64,000 nt of DNA from Fundidesulfovibrio magnetotacticus (GCF_013019105.1 NZ_BLTE01000002.1:124001-188000), one strand, 5' to 3'. Shown: positions 1 to 9,237, counted from the stretch's first letter. A program made the numbers and translations. The notes: generated from the sequence alone by a model not told the origin.

Positions 1-3000
1 TGGCGTCGGCGGGCAGGGCCGGGCCGTCCTTGGGCTTGGCGGCCAGGGAGTCCATCACGCCCCGGTCGGGTTTTCCGGCCAGGGCCAGCACGTAGAGGGC
101 GTAGGCCTGGGTCTTGAGCTGGCCGCCCTGGTGGCGGCGCTTCACCTGGGAGCCCAGGTTGCCCAGGGCCAGGGAGAGGGCCTTTTCCGGCACCTGATGG
201 CCAGCCCGGGAGGCCTCCACCAGGAAGTGCGTGGCCCACACGCCCGCCCAGGGCTGCTCCTTCTCGGCCCCGGGCCACATCCCGAAGCCGCCCGAGGGCA
301 GCTGCATGGCCAGGGCGCGGCTCACGCCCTGCTGCACCATGGCCTCCGGCGAGCCCTTCTCCAGGGCGCGCGGCTCCAGCTCCCGGGCCAGGGCCGAGAG
401 GTAGACGAGGGGGAACGCCCGGGACACTGTCTGCTCCAGGCAGCCGTAGGGATAGCCCAGCAGGCTCTCCAGCTTGCCCGCGAAGCGCACCAGGGGGAAA
501 CGCCCCACGCGCAGCGTGCGCTGGACCGTGCCGACCAGGAAGCCCTGGTCCTCGGCGGCCGGGAACTCCGTTGCCGACCCCTCCGTGACCCCCTGCCGGA
601 TGCGGCTCACGGCGGGCAGGGGCGAACGCACCAGGAGTTCCGTGCGCGCCTCGGCCTTGAACCCGCCGCCCTCGGCCAGGAAGGCCAGGGAGGCCAGGCC
701 TTCGGCGTCGGAGGCCTTCACGCCGAAGAAGACCGTTTTGTCCTTGCCCGCCGCGATGGCCTCGCGCCGGGGCTGGTCGACGCTTCGCAGAGCGCCCGTG
801 GCCTGCAGGGACACCTGGAATTCGCCGTCCTGGCCGGTGTCGTTGCGCACTGTGACGGGCAGGCGCATGGACTCGCCCAGCTGGGCGAAGCGGGGGAACG
901 TGGGCAACAGCGCCAGGGGGCTTCGCACGCGCACGAAGTGCTGGGCGCTGCCGAAGCGCGCCCCGCCGGCGGCCACGGCCATCACGCGCAGCGCGCCCTG
1001 GAAGGCGGGCACGTCCACCGTGAAGCGCACGATGCCGCGCGCGTCGGCCTTGAGCGGGCCGGACCAGAAGGCCACGGAGCGCTCGCCCTGGGGCGATTCG
1101 GTGCGCAGGAAGCGGGAGGCGTCGTCGCCGCCCGCCGGGGCCTTGCGGGCCAGGGCCTTCACCTCGGGCAGGAGCAGGGCGAAGGTGTCGAAGCTTCGCA
1201 CCTCCAGGGCGCGGCGGGCGTAGAAGACGGCCCACGGGTCCGGGGTCTTCTGGGCCACCAGCTGGAGGATGCCCTCGTCCACCACGGCCAGGGTGACCAT
1301 GGCCCCGGGGTCGGCCTTGGCCGTCACCGTGAGGGGCTTGTGGGGCTCCATGCGCGCGGGGGCCTCGAGGGAGACCTCCATGCGCCCTGCCTCACGCGCC
1401 ACGCCCAGCGACACGGCCCCGAAGGCGCGCCCGGCCTGGCCGGGCAGCACGTCCGCGCCTTTGCGGGCCAGCATGCCCGTGACGTAGACGTTGGGGGCGT
1501 AGCCCGCCTTGATGGGGATGCTCACCTCGCCGGTGTTCTCGGGCAGGTCCACCACGTAGTGGTCCAGGACCTCGGTGGACTCCACCGTGACCAGCAGCCT
1601 GCCCGGGAAGGGCGCGCGCACCTGGAGCCTGGCCGTCTCGCCCACGGCGTGGTCGGTCTTGGCGGGGACCAGCTCCAGCCGGGCGGGGTTCTCCATGGCC
1701 CAGGGGTTGTAGCCGTCGCCCGCGGCCCAGAAAGTGATCTGGCAGGCCGCGCCGGTGTCGGGGTCGGTGAGGCTCAGGCGGTAGCTGCCGTACTTGGGCG
1801 GGGTGAAGGTCACCTCGCCCTTTGCGCCGGGGTTCTCCAGGCGGCGGCGCTCAACGAGGCGCGAGTCGCGCTTGGTCTCGTACTTGTAGCCCGTGCCCTC
1901 CTCGGCGCGGCGCAGCACGGTCTGCCATCTGTCCTCATAGAGTTCGGCCACCAGGGCCTTGGGCTGGGCCTCTTTGCCCTGGGGGTCCACCACCACGTAC
2001 TCGAAGGCGTGGGGCGTCCCCGGGGCCAGGCCCTGCTCGGCCGGGCGCTTGAGGCCCGGATAGGCCTGGTAGGCGTCCACGGGGATCTTCACCCGCGAGC
2101 CCACGCCGCGCCCGGCGTGCTCCGAGACCCGGGCCGTGACCACGGCCATGAGCGCCGCCGGGGGCTTGAGCCCCTGGGGGATGGCGGCCGAAAGGGCGGC
2201 CTTGCCCTCGGCGTCGGTCTGGATCTCCTGGCGCAGCAGGTTCACGTTCTCGAAGGCGCGCTCGCTGGTGCCGAAGGCGTAGGCCTCGAAGCCCTTGGGG
2301 GTGAAGGGGGCGGCGGTGAGCACCACGCTGGCCTCGCCGGGCAACCCGGCGGCGGGCGCGCCGAAGAGGTAGTCGGCGCGCACGCCGAAGGCCAGCTCCT
2401 GGCCGGGCCCCGCGCGCTCCACCTGGGGCAGCACGGTCACGGCGATGCGGTCGGGCTGGAAGTCCTCCACCTGGAAGCGGTACTGGCCGATGGGCTCCTC
2501 GCCCGCCAGCACGTCCAGGGTCCAGGCCCCGGTTGGGGCGTGGGAGGGCATGGCCCGGGCGAAGGAGGCCAGGCCCTGGGCGTCCGTGCGCAGGGTCTCC
2601 ACGGCGGCCTCGCGGCCCTGGGGGTCGCTCCAGACCAGTTTGAGGGGCATGGGCGGCGGGGTCTTGAGCTTGGGGTCGCGCACGGCGGTTACGCCGCGCA
2701 CGGTCTCGCCGGGGCGGTAGATGTCGCGTTCGCCCCAGGTGAAGGCCTGGTAGCCCGCCTGGGCCACCTCCACGCCGGACACGTCCAGGCCGGTCATGTC
2801 CGTGCCGAAGCGGTCGAAGAGCAGGAAGGCGTAGTCGGCGTCCTTCTCCACGGAAATCATGTACGGTTCGGTGCCCTCGGGCAGGGCGGCCAGCCCCTTG
2901 GCGCGCCAGACGCCCTTGGCGTCCGTGACGCCCTGGACCAGCACCTGGTTGCGGTTGGAGATGACCTTCACGCGCGCCCCGGCCACGCTGGAGACGTCCT

Positions 3001-4597
3001 TGAAGGAGCTGACCCACACGAGCAGGTCGTCGCGGCCGCGCTTGGCTGCCACGCCCAGGTCCGTGACGAGCATCCAGCGCTGGGCCGGGCTGGACTCGCC
3101 GTCCTCCTGGGCCACGGTGAGGCGGTAGAGGCCGGGCTCCGTGCCCTTCACGAGCCGGGTCAGGTCCACGGGGGTGGACACGGCCTGGTTGCGGGGCGCG
3201 GGGAACTTGAAGTCCTCCTCGGCCACGGCGTCGCCCAGGTAGGGGAGCACGTCGCCGTAGCCGCCGTCGTCGTCAAAGGCCTGCTCGCCGTAGTAGTTGA
3301 GGGCGAAGAAGATGTTGTTGCGGAAGACGCGCTCCACGCGCAGCTTGGCGGCCTTGAGGTTCACGGTCTCCAGGGCCACCTTGCCCGCGCCGCTCTTGGG
3401 CAGGAACACGCCCGGATTGGCGAAGCGCGCCGTGGGCTTCTGGTCGGGCACGGCCAGGGGGACGCGCGCCTCACGCTCCAGCTTCGCGCCGTCCACGGCC
3501 GCGAAGCCCGGGGGCAGCACCAGGGCGTAGCGCACCCCGTAGCGGAAATTGCCCGAGACCCACAGGCCCTCCTCGTCGCGCGAGAAGCTCACGCCCTCCA
3601 GGGGCGGCTCGAAGCGGGCCTGCTCGCGCAGGGCGTCGGGGTCCACCTTGGCGGAGAAGTTCAGGCGGAAGCCCTTGCGGTATTCCTCCCACGCGCCGGG
3701 GTCGCGCGGCTTGAGCGCCGAGGCGTGCACCACCGGGAAGGCGTAGGCCTGGGTCTGGTCCAGCACGAAGCCCTCGTCGGAGCGGGTGGCGTCCTTGTCC
3801 ACCAGCAGGGTGAACATGCGCGTCTTGTCGTCGGCCTGCACGGGGTCGGACTCGAAGCGCACCACGGGGCTCGTGCCCTCCTGGTCCAGGAGGATGTGCA
3901 GGGGCACGGGCTTGTCGGGGCCGAGGCGGGGGTCCACCAGGCGCAGGGCCTTCTCCATTTCCCGGGGCTGCATCTGGCGCGAGAAGCTCACGGAGCCGCG
4001 CACCACGTAGACCCCGGGCTTGCCGGGCACGGGGTCGGGCTCGGCGGAGAAACGGTGCACGGCCAGGGGCGCGGGGCGCACCGTGAACTGCGTGCGCCCG
4101 CCAAGCTTGCCGCCCTTGGGCAGGATGGCCTCGGGCACGGCGGTGAAGGTGTAGGTGCGGGCGGGATCGACGCCCTTCTTGTCCTGGGAGGTGAAGCGCA
4201 GGATGTAGGGGCCTGCCCAGTGCCACACGCCGGGCACGTCTGGTTCGATGCGGAAGGGAGCCTGGACCAGCGGCCCCGAGGATTCGGCCTCGCCCACGGG
4301 CCGGGTGAAGGAGACGATCACCTCGCCGGGGCGGTTCGTGTTCTGGCGGAACACCGCCACCTCCACGGCATCGCCAGGGGCGGCGGGGTCTGACTTGGGA
4401 GCCTCGGCCTTGGGCGTATCAGGTTTGGGCGCTTCGGGCTTGGCCGCCTCGGGCTTGGCCGCCTCGGGGGCCGCCGGGGCCTGGGACGCCGGTTCCCCGC
4501 CGCGCCAGAGGAACCAGCCCTGCACCGCCACCACCAGCAGCAGGATGACGATCACCAACGACTTGACGGCGGACGACTGCGGGGCGTCGTGGCTCAT
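1..4597 (-). CDS. Alpha-2-macroglobulin family protein, membrane-anchored (C-terminus outside window)
   Basis: About 1532 codons are visible and no stop is reached, so the C-terminus lies left of the window. An ATG at 4597 follows a GGAG site. The N-terminus has one hydrophobic segment (about residues 14-30) with no lipobox. An Ala/Pro/Lys/Glu-rich linker (about 36-65, PEAAKPEAPK-like repeats) follows. Next come successive beta-rich MG-type regions. The thioester motif CLEQ sits at about residues 1386-1389 (bases 431-442) in the context YPYGCLEQT, so the trapping thioester appears intact. Bacterial alpha-2-macroglobulins (YfhM/ECAM family, about 1600-1800 aa) trap proteases in the periplasm and are often paired with penicillin-binding protein 1C. 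Any such partner would be outside this window. The family call is firm; the anchoring mode is inferred from the missing lipobox. Confidence 0.93.
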   Translation of the reverse strand, partial: MSHDAPQSSAVKSLVIVILLLVVAVQGWFLWRGGEPASQAPAAPEAAKPEAAKPEAPKPDTPKAEAPKSDPAAPGDAVEVAVFRQNTNRPGEVIVSFTRPVGEAESSGPLVQAPFRIEPDVPGVWHWAGPYILRFTSQDKKGVDPARTYTFTAVPEAILPKGGKLGGRTQFTVRPAPLAVHRFSAEPDPVPGKPGVYVVRGSVSFSRQMQPREMEKALRLVDPRLGPDKPVPLHILLDQEGTSPVVRFESDPVQADDKTRMFTLLVDKDATRSDEGFVLDQTQAYAFPVVHASALKPRDPGAWEEYRKGFRLNFSAKVDPDALREQARFEPPLEGVSFSRDEEGLWVSGNFRYGVRYALVLPPGFAAVDGAKLEREARVPLAVPDQKPTARFANPGVFLPKSGAGKVALETVNLKAAKLRVERVFRNNIFFALNYYGEQAFDDDGGYGDVLPYLGDAVAEEDFKFPAPRNQAVSTPVDLTRLVKGTEPGLYRLTVAQEDGESSPAQRWMLVTDLGVAAKRGRDDLLVWVSSFKDVSSVAGARVKVISNRNQVLVQGVTDAKGVWRAKGLAALPEGTEPYMISVEKDADYAFLLFDRFGTDMTGLDVSGVEVAQAGYQAFTWGERDIYRPGETVRGVTAVRDPKLKTPPPMPLKLVWSDPQGREAAVETLRTDAQGLASFARAMPSHAPTGAWTLDVLAGEEPIGQYRFQVEDFQPDRIAVTVLPQVERAGPGQELAFGVRADYLFGAPAAGLPGEASVVLTAAPFTPKGFEAYAFGTSERAFENVNLLRQEIQTDAEGKAALSAAIPQGLKPPAALMAVVTARVSEHAGRGVGSRVKIPVDAYQAYPGLKRPAEQGLAPGTPHAFEYVVVDPQGKEAQPKALVAELYEDRWQTVLRRAEEGTGYKYETKRDSRLVERRRLENPGAKGEVTFTPPKYGSYRLSLTDPDTGAACQITFWAAGDGYNPWAMENPARLELVPAKTDHAVGETARLQVRAPFPGRLLVTVESTEVLDHYVVDLPENTGEVSIPIKAGYAPNVYVTGMLARKGADVLPGQAGRAFGAVSLGVAREAGRMEVSLEAPARMEPHKPLTVTAKADPGAMVTLAVVDEGILQLVAQKTPDPWAVFYARRALEVRSFDTFALLLPEVKALARKAPAGGDDASRFLRTESPQGERSVAFWSGPLKADARGIVRFTVDVPAFQGALRVMAVAAGGARFGSAQHFVRVRSPLALLPTFPRFAQLGESMRLPVTVRNDTGQDGEFQVSLQATGALRSVDQPRREAIAAGKDKTVFFGVKASDAEGLASLAFLAEGGGFKAEARTELLVRSPLPAVSRIRQGVTEGSATEFPAAEDQGFLVGTVQRTLRVGRFPLVRFAGKLESLLGYPYGCLEQTVSRAFPLVYLSALARELEPRALEKGSPEAMVQQGVSRALAMQLPSGGFGMWPGAEKEQPWAGVWATHFLVEASRAGHQVPEKALSLALGNLGSQVKRRHQGGQLKTQAYALYVLALAGKPDRGVMDSLAAKPKDGPALPADA

Positions 4598-4673
4598 GGG
4601 AACTCCGGAAGGAACGTTTTTTTCCTTCTACCACGCCTGGGCGCATTGGCAAGGCCGGGCGCGCGCCGCGCCC

Positions 4674-4702
4674 TTGACTGGTTCCCGGGATTGCCCCATA
4701 AC
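4674..4702 (+). promoter_or_regulatory. Sigma70-like promoter for the GT2 gene, possibly leaderless
   Basis: A TTGACT -35 box (4674-4679), a 17-bp spacer and a CATAAC -10 box (4697-4702) precede the ATG at 4711. The expected start of transcription falls at or just before the start codon. No Shine-Dalgarno sequence is visible, so a leaderless transcript is plausible. Confidence 0.45.
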
Positions 4703-4710
4703 CCCGGCCC

Positions 4711-5415
4711 ATGAGCACCCAGCGTCCCACCCTCTCCGTGGTGATCCCCGTCTACAACGAGCGCAACACCATCCTGGAGATCGTCGATCGTGTGCTGGAA
4801 CAGCCCGAAGTGGACGAGATCGTCCTGGTGGACGACCACTCCACCGACGGCACCCGCGACATCCTGCGCTCCCTCCAGGGCCGGGAGAAGCTCCAGGTTC
4901 TCTTCCACGAACGCAACCAGGGCAAGGGCGCGGCCCTGCGCACCGCCTTCAGGGCCGCCACCAAGGACCTGGTGCTCATCCAGGACGCCGACCTGGAATA
5001 CGACCCCGCCGACTACCCGCACCTGCTGGCCCCCATCCACATGGGCCGCGCCGACGCCGTGTTCGGCTCGCGCTTCCTGGGCGGCACGCACCGGGTGCTC
5101 TACTTCTGGCACTACCTGGCCAACCGCTTCCTCACCCTGCTCTCCAACGTGTTCACCGGGCTCAACCTCACGGACATGGAGGTGTGCTACAAGGTGTTCC
5201 GCCGCGAACACCTCCAGCGCATGACCATCGTCTGCGACCGGTTCGGCATCGAGCCCGAGCTCACGGCCAAGATCGCCCGCATGAAGGTGCGCATCTACGA
5301 AGTGCCGGTCTCCTACTACGGGCGCACCTACGAGGAAGGCAAAAAAATCGGCTGGAAGGACGGCGTCTCCGCCATCTACTGGATCGTCCGCTTCGGCCTG
5401 ATCCGCACCCGCTGA
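4711..5415 (+). CDS. Family 2 glycosyltransferase, dolichol-phosphate mannose synthase-like
   Basis: A 234-aa cytoplasmic GT-A enzyme with no C-terminal membrane helices. Visible motifs are the N-terminal SVVIPVYNE strand, VDDHSTDGT at residues 40-48 (nucleotide binding) and the metal-binding QDADLEYDP at about 91-99. The central GSRFLGG and the C-terminal [17 protein letters not shown] segment are typical of DPM1-like GT2 enzymes, which transfer a sugar from a nucleotide donor to polyprenyl phosphate. Here the exact donor and acceptor cannot be read. The start lacks a ribosome-binding site and sits just after a promoter-like sequence. queA follows after 24 bp, so the two are probably co-transcribed. 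The polytopic glycan gene near 31.7 kb could use a lipid-linked sugar, but the link is speculative. Confidence 0.9.
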   Translation: MSTQRPTLSVVIPVYNERNTILEIVDRVLEQPEVDEIVLVDDHSTDGTRDILRSLQGREKLQVLFHERNQGKGAALRTAFRAATKDLVLIQDADLEYDPADYPHLLAPIHMGRADAVFGSRFLGGTHRVLYFWHYLANRFLTLLSNVFTGLNLTDMEVCYKVFRREHLQRMTIVCDRFGIEPELTAKIARMKVRIYEVPVSYYGRTYEEGKKIGWKDGVSAIYWIVRFGLIRTR

Positions 5416-5439
5416 TCCGCCCCCCCCCGAACCGCTCCT

Positions 5440-6516
5440 TTGAACCGCACCGGCCTCGAAACCTTCGATTTCCACCTCCCCGAGGAGCTCATCGCCCAGG
5501 CCCCGGCCGGGCGGCGGGACGCCTCGCGGCTGATGGTGCTGGAGCGCGCCGCGGGCGCGACCTCCCTGGCCCGCTTCGCCGACCTGCCGGACCTCCTCCC
5601 CCCGGGCGCGCTCCTGGTGGCCAACAACACCCGCGTGCTGCCCGCGCGCCTTCTGGCCTCCAAGCCCACGGGCGGGGCCGTGGAGATGCTCTTGCTCACG
5701 CCCCTGCCGCTGCTGGAAATCCATGACGCGCAAGACGGCTGGCGCGAGGCCCAGGCCCTGGCCCTGCTGCGCGCCTCCAAGAAGCCCCGGCCCGGCCAGG
5801 AGCTGGCCTTCGACCCGGACCTGACCGTGCGCGTGCTGGAGCGCGGCGACTTCGGACGCTGCCGCGTGACCCTGCGCTTCCGGGGCGACCTGCGCGCCCT
5901 CTTCGAGCGCATCGGGCACATCCCCCTGCCCCCTTACATCCGTCGCCCCGACTCCGAGGCCGACCGCGAACGCTACCAGACGCTCCACTCGCGTTCGGAC
6001 AAGCAGGGCTCCGCCGCCGCGCCCACCGCCGGGCTGCACTTCACCCCCGAGGTGCGCGCCGCCCTGGAGGCCAGGGGCTTCGGCTGGGCCGAGGCCACGC
6101 TCCACGTGGGCTACGGAACCTTCAGCCCCGTGCGCGCCGAAGACATTCGCGACCACCGCATGCACGCCGAATGGGCCGAAATCCCCGAAGAGACCGCACG
6201 CGCCGTTCTTCTGGCAAAGCAACAGGGACGCCCCGTCGTCGCCGTGGGCACCACCTCCGCCCGCGCCCTGGAAGGGGCCTTCCGGGCCTGCGGCGAAATC
6301 CGGCCCTTCGCGGGCGAAACCGACATCTTCATCCGGCCCGGATACCGCTTCGCCGTCCTGGACGGGCTGCTGACCAATTTTCATTTGCCGCGCTCAAGCC
6401 TTGTGATTATGGTTTGCGCCCTGGCAGGCACGGACGCCGTCCTTTCCGCCTACGCCCGCGCCGTGCGCGAGCGCTTCCGCTTCTTCTCGTACGGCGACGC
6501 CATGCTCATCCGCTAG
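5440..6516 (+). CDS. queA: S-adenosylmethionine:tRNA ribosyltransferase-isomerase QueA (TTG start)
   Basis: 358 aa, the normal QueA length. It transfers and isomerises the ribosyl group of SAM onto 7-aminomethyl-7-deazaguanine in tRNA, giving epoxyqueuosine. Family segments visible are FHLPEELIAQAP near the N-terminus, the NNTRVLPARL region, IPLPPYI, the TAAPTAGLHFTPE-type segment (here SAAAPTAGLHFTPE), VGYGTF and the C-terminal LPRSSLVIMVCALAG. The start is a TTG at 5440. No ATG or GTG lies between the preceding stop and conserved sequence, and the next in-frame ATG would remove the conserved N-terminus. No Shine-Dalgarno site is apparent and a run of nine C lies at 5420-5428, so translation may depend on coupling to the upstream gene. 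Confidence 0.96.
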   Translation: MNRTGLETFDFHLPEELIAQAPAGRRDASRLMVLERAAGATSLARFADLPDLLPPGALLVANNTRVLPARLLASKPTGGAVEMLLLTPLPLLEIHDAQDGWREAQALALLRASKKPRPGQELAFDPDLTVRVLERGDFGRCRVTLRFRGDLRALFERIGHIPLPPYIRRPDSEADRERYQTLHSRSDKQGSAAAPTAGLHFTPEVRAALEARGFGWAEATLHVGYGTFSPVRAEDIRDHRMHAEWAEIPEETARAVLLAKQQGRPVVAVGTTSARALEGAFRACGEIRPFAGETDIFIRPGYRFAVLDGLLTNFHLPRSSLVIMVCALAGTDAVLSAYARAVRERFRFFSYGDAMLIR

Positions 6517-6546
6517 ATCAGGGACCTGCACCCCACGGAGAAACCC

Positions 6547-6786
6547 ATGTCGAGAATCGTCATCGACGAGGTGCGCTGCAAGGGCTGCCTGCTGTGCACC
6601 GCCGTCTGCCCAGAGGAGATCATCCGGGTGTCCAGCCGGATCAATCCCCAGGGCTACAAGGTCGTGGAGGCCGACCCCGAGCGCCTCCCCTCCTGCACCG
6701 GCTGCACCGCCTGCGCCCAGACCTGCCCGGACATCGCCATCACGGTCTACCGCACCAAGAAGCCCGGAAAGGAGGCCGCCCGGTGA
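6547..6786 (+). CDS. korD: 2-oxoacid:ferredoxin oxidoreductase delta (ferredoxin) subunit
   Basis: A 79-aa 2[4Fe-4S] ferredoxin with cysteines at residues 11, 14, 17, 21 and 50, 53, 56, 60 (CKGCLLCTAVCP and CTGCTACAQTCP). It is the first gene of a four-subunit 2-oxoacid:ferredoxin oxidoreductase and probably carries electrons from the TPP site to an external ferredoxin. Its stop codon overlaps the GTG start of the alpha gene, so the two are translationally coupled. It lies 30 bp after queA and may share that transcript. The subunit order (ferredoxin, alpha, beta, gamma) matches korDABC-type operons. A VOR-type (branched-chain 2-oxoacid) enzyme cannot be excluded, so the symbol is tentative. 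Confidence 0.85.
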   Translation: MSRIVIDEVRCKGCLLCTAVCPEEIIRVSSRINPQGYKVVEADPERLPSCTGCTACAQTCPDIAITVYRTKKPGKEAAR

Positions 6787-7850
6787 AGAGCGAACGCATC
6801 TTCGTGAAAGGCAACGAGGCCGTGGCCATGGGCGCCATCGACGCCGGGCTCAAGGCCTATTTCGGCTACCCCATCACGCCCCAGAACGAGATCCCCGAAT
6901 ACATGTGCGAACACCTGCCCGAGGCGGGCGGGGCCTTCGTGCAGGCCGAGAGCGAAGTGGCCTCCATCAACATGGTGCTGGGCGCGGCCGCCATGGGCGT
7001 GCGCGCCATGACCACCTCCTCCAGCCCCGGCATCTCGCTCATGCAGGAGGGCATCTCCTACCTGGCCGGCAGCGAGCTGCCCTGCGTCATCGTGAACATG
7101 ATGCGCGGCGGCCCCGGACTGGGAGACATCAACACCGCCCAGGCCGACTACTACCAGTCCACCCGGGGCGGCGGGCACGGCGACTACCGCACCCCCTGCC
7201 TGGCCCCGGCCTCCTGCCAGGAGGCCTACGAGCTCACCCGCGAGGCCTTCGACTGGGCCTTCGAGCACCGCACCCCCGTGCTCATCGTGGGCGACGCCAT
7301 CCTGGGGCAGATGAAGGAACCCCTCACCCGCCGCGCCCCCCGGCCCGCCGACCCCGCCGAAGGGCAGGACTGGCGGCTCTCCGGCGCGCAGGGCCGCCCC
7401 GCGCGCATCATCCGCTCCCTGCGCCTGGCCGAGGGCACCCTGGCCCGGCACAACCTGGGCCTCCAGGCAAAGTACGACGCCCTCCAGGGCCTGGCCCGCG
7501 CCGACTGCTTCCTCACCGAAGACGCCGACCTCGTGGTGGTGGCCTTCGGCTCCATCGGGCGCATCGCCAAGTCCGCCGTGCGCAAGCTGCGCGCCAGGGG
7601 CCTCAAGGTGGGCCTTGTGCGCCCCGTCACCCTCTACCCCTTCCCCTCCGCCGTGCTGCGCGACCTCGCCCAGGCCGGCAAACGCTTCCTGACCATCGAA
7701 CACAACATGGGCCAGATGGTCGACGACGTGCGCCTGGCCGTCCGGGGCATCGCCGACTCCGACTTCTTCGGCGCGCTCCCGGGCAACCTGCCCACCCCCG
7801 ACGAATTCGAAGAAGCCATCGCCAAGGCCTGCGCCGGAGGACGCTCATGA
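6783..7850 (+). CDS. korA: 2-oxoacid:ferredoxin oxidoreductase alpha subunit
   Basis: 355 aa from a GTG at 6783 that overlaps the ferredoxin stop codon. The start is set by the overlap and by the family-typical N-terminus ending in YFGYPITPQNE. Further family features are the AAMGVRAMTTSSSPGISLM segment and the C-terminal domain with EHNMGQMVDDVR. With the beta subunit it forms the TPP-dependent decarboxylating core that oxidises a 2-oxoacid and CoA to acyl-CoA and CO2 while reducing ferredoxin. In strict anaerobes KOR usually supplies succinyl-CoA or runs in the reductive direction. Which 2-oxoacid is used cannot be decided from sequence alone. The stop overlaps the beta start (ATGA). Confidence 0.9.
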   Translation: MKSERIFVKGNEAVAMGAIDAGLKAYFGYPITPQNEIPEYMCEHLPEAGGAFVQAESEVASINMVLGAAAMGVRAMTTSSSPGISLMQEGISYLAGSELPCVIVNMMRGGPGLGDINTAQADYYQSTRGGGHGDYRTPCLAPASCQEAYELTREAFDWAFEHRTPVLIVGDAILGQMKEPLTRRAPRPADPAEGQDWRLSGAQGRPARIIRSLRLAEGTLARHNLGLQAKYDALQGLARADCFLTEDADLVVVAFGSIGRIAKSAVRKLRARGLKVGLVRPVTLYPFPSAVLRDLAQAGKRFLTIEHNMGQMVDDVRLAVRGIADSDFFGALPGNLPTPDEFEEAIAKACAGGRS

Positions 7851-8605
7851 GCGAAAACATCGTGTTCCAGCGCCCGTCCGTCATGGCGGACGTGGCCACC
7901 CACTACTGCCCCGGTTGCCAGCACGGCGTGGTCCAGCGCCTGGTGGCCGAATACATCGACTCCCGCCAGCTGGCCGAAAAGACCGTCATGGTCACCTCCA
8001 TCGGCTGCTCGGTGCTGCTCTACAACTACCTGCTCATGGACGCCGTGGAGGCACCCCACGGGCGCGCCCCGGCGGTGGCCACGGGCGTGAAGCGCGTGGC
8101 CCCGGACAAGGTGGTCTTCGCCTACCAGGGCGACGGCGACCTGGCCTCCATCGGCATGGCCGAGATCATGCACGCCGCCAACCGCGGCGAACGCATCACC
8201 ATCATCTTCGTCAACAACACCTGCTACGGCATGACCGGCGGACAGATGGCCCCCACCACCCTCATCGGCCAGAAGACCACCACCTGCCCCTCGGGCCGCT
8301 GCGCCTCCTCGGCGGGGCTGCCCCTGCGCATGGCCGAGATCATGGCCGGGCTGCCCGGCGTGGCCTACGCCTCCCGCGTGGCCGTGAACACCACCAAGCA
8401 CATCGCCCAGGCCAAAAAGGCCGTGCGCATGGCCTTCGACGCGCCCCTCAACGACCAGGGCATGGGCTTCGTGGAAATCCTCGCCACCTGCCCCACCAAC
8501 TGGAAGATGACGCCCCTGGCCGCCAACCAGCGCATCGCCGACGAAATGATCCCCTACTTCCCCCTGGGCACCTTCAAGGACGCCAAAAACGCGGGAGCCT
8601 GCTAA
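7847..8605 (+). CDS. korB: 2-oxoacid:ferredoxin oxidoreductase beta subunit (TPP-binding)
   Basis: 252 aa starting in an ATGA overlap with the alpha gene. The thiamine-diphosphate site is clear: GDGD at residues 95-98 and NN at 123-124 give the GDG...NN motif, followed by YGMTGGQ. An early CPGCQHG (from residue 21) and a later CPSGRC could contribute to a cluster or disulfide, as in related beta subunits. The protein binds TPP and an iron-sulfur cluster and performs oxidative decarboxylation together with the alpha subunit. The family is certain; substrate specificity is not resolved. Confidence 0.92.
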   Translation: MSENIVFQRPSVMADVATHYCPGCQHGVVQRLVAEYIDSRQLAEKTVMVTSIGCSVLLYNYLLMDAVEAPHGRAPAVATGVKRVAPDKVVFAYQGDGDLASIGMAEIMHAANRGERITIIFVNNTCYGMTGGQMAPTTLIGQKTTTCPSGRCASSAGLPLRMAEIMAGLPGVAYASRVAVNTTKHIAQAKKAVRMAFDAPLNDQGMGFVEILATCPTNWKMTPLAANQRIADEMIPYFPLGTFKDAKNAGAC

Positions 8606-8607
8606 TC

Positions 8608-9150
8608 ATGTACGCCGACGTGATCATCGCCGGGTTCGGAGGCCAGGGCGTCGTCCTGGCCGGAACCCTGCTGGCCCAGGCCGCCATGGAACACGGCCTC
8701 CACGTGACCTTCATGCCCGTCTACGGACCCGAAATGCGCGGCGGCACCGCCAACTGCACCGTGGTGCTCTCCGACGAGGACATCGGCTCGCCCATCATCC
8801 AGAGCCCCGTGGGACTCATCGCCCTCAACAGGCCCTCGCTGGAGAAATTCCAGCCCCGCGTGACCGACCAGGGCGTGGTGATCCTCAACTCGTCGCTCAT
8901 GGAAGCCTCCCTGGCCGACGCCGCGCGCCTGAAAACCTACGCCGTGCCCTGCAACGAGATCGCCGAAAAGGTGGCCAACGCGCGCATGGTGAACATGGTC
9001 GCCCTGGGCGCTTTCGTGAAGGCCACCGGCTGCCTGCCCCTGGAGGCCGTCCAGCACGCCCTGGACCACGTGATCCCCAAACACTACAGCCACCTCGTCC
9101 CCAAGAACGCCCTGGCCCTCCAGGCCGGTTACGACGCCGCCGGGGCCTGA
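8608..9150 (+). CDS. korC: 2-oxoacid:ferredoxin oxidoreductase gamma subunit
   Basis: 180 aa beginning 2 bases after the beta stop. The N-terminal GFGGQGVVLAGTLLA and the YGPEMRGGTANC segment are hallmarks of the gamma domain of 2-oxoacid:acceptor oxidoreductases. This domain helps bind CoA and stabilise the complex. It is encoded separately here, whereas in some enzymes it is fused to alpha. It closes a tight operon of four genes, followed by hairpins at 9174-9190 and 9238-9326. Confidence 0.92.
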   Translation: MYADVIIAGFGGQGVVLAGTLLAQAAMEHGLHVTFMPVYGPEMRGGTANCTVVLSDEDIGSPIIQSPVGLIALNRPSLEKFQPRVTDQGVVILNSSLMEASLADAARLKTYAVPCNEIAEKVANARMVNMVALGAFVKATGCLPLEAVQHALDHVIPKHYSHLVPKNALALQAGYDAAGA

Positions 9151-9173
9151 GGCGGAGAAGAAGCCTCCGGCGG

Positions 9174-9190
9174 CCAGGGCTCTGCCCTGG
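9174..9190 (+). terminator. Hairpin after the 2-oxoacid oxidoreductase operon
   Basis: A 7-bp GC stem (9174-9180 with 9184-9190, loop TCT) lies 24 bases after the gamma stop. It has no T tract, so it may be a Rho-assisted or stabilising hairpin. The surrounding wording (GCCTCCGGCGGCCAGGG) resembles a dispersed intergenic repeat that I remember from Desulfovibrio genomes. I could not check that. Confidence 0.35.
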
Positions 9191-9237
9191 ACCCGGAGAT
9201 TGCTTCGCGGGCCTCACCGGCTACGGTAACGGGGTTC

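Noticed and set aside
5420-5428. Phase-variable poly-C switch
   Set aside because: The tract is intergenic, so slippage would not change a reading frame; listed only as a low-interest observation.
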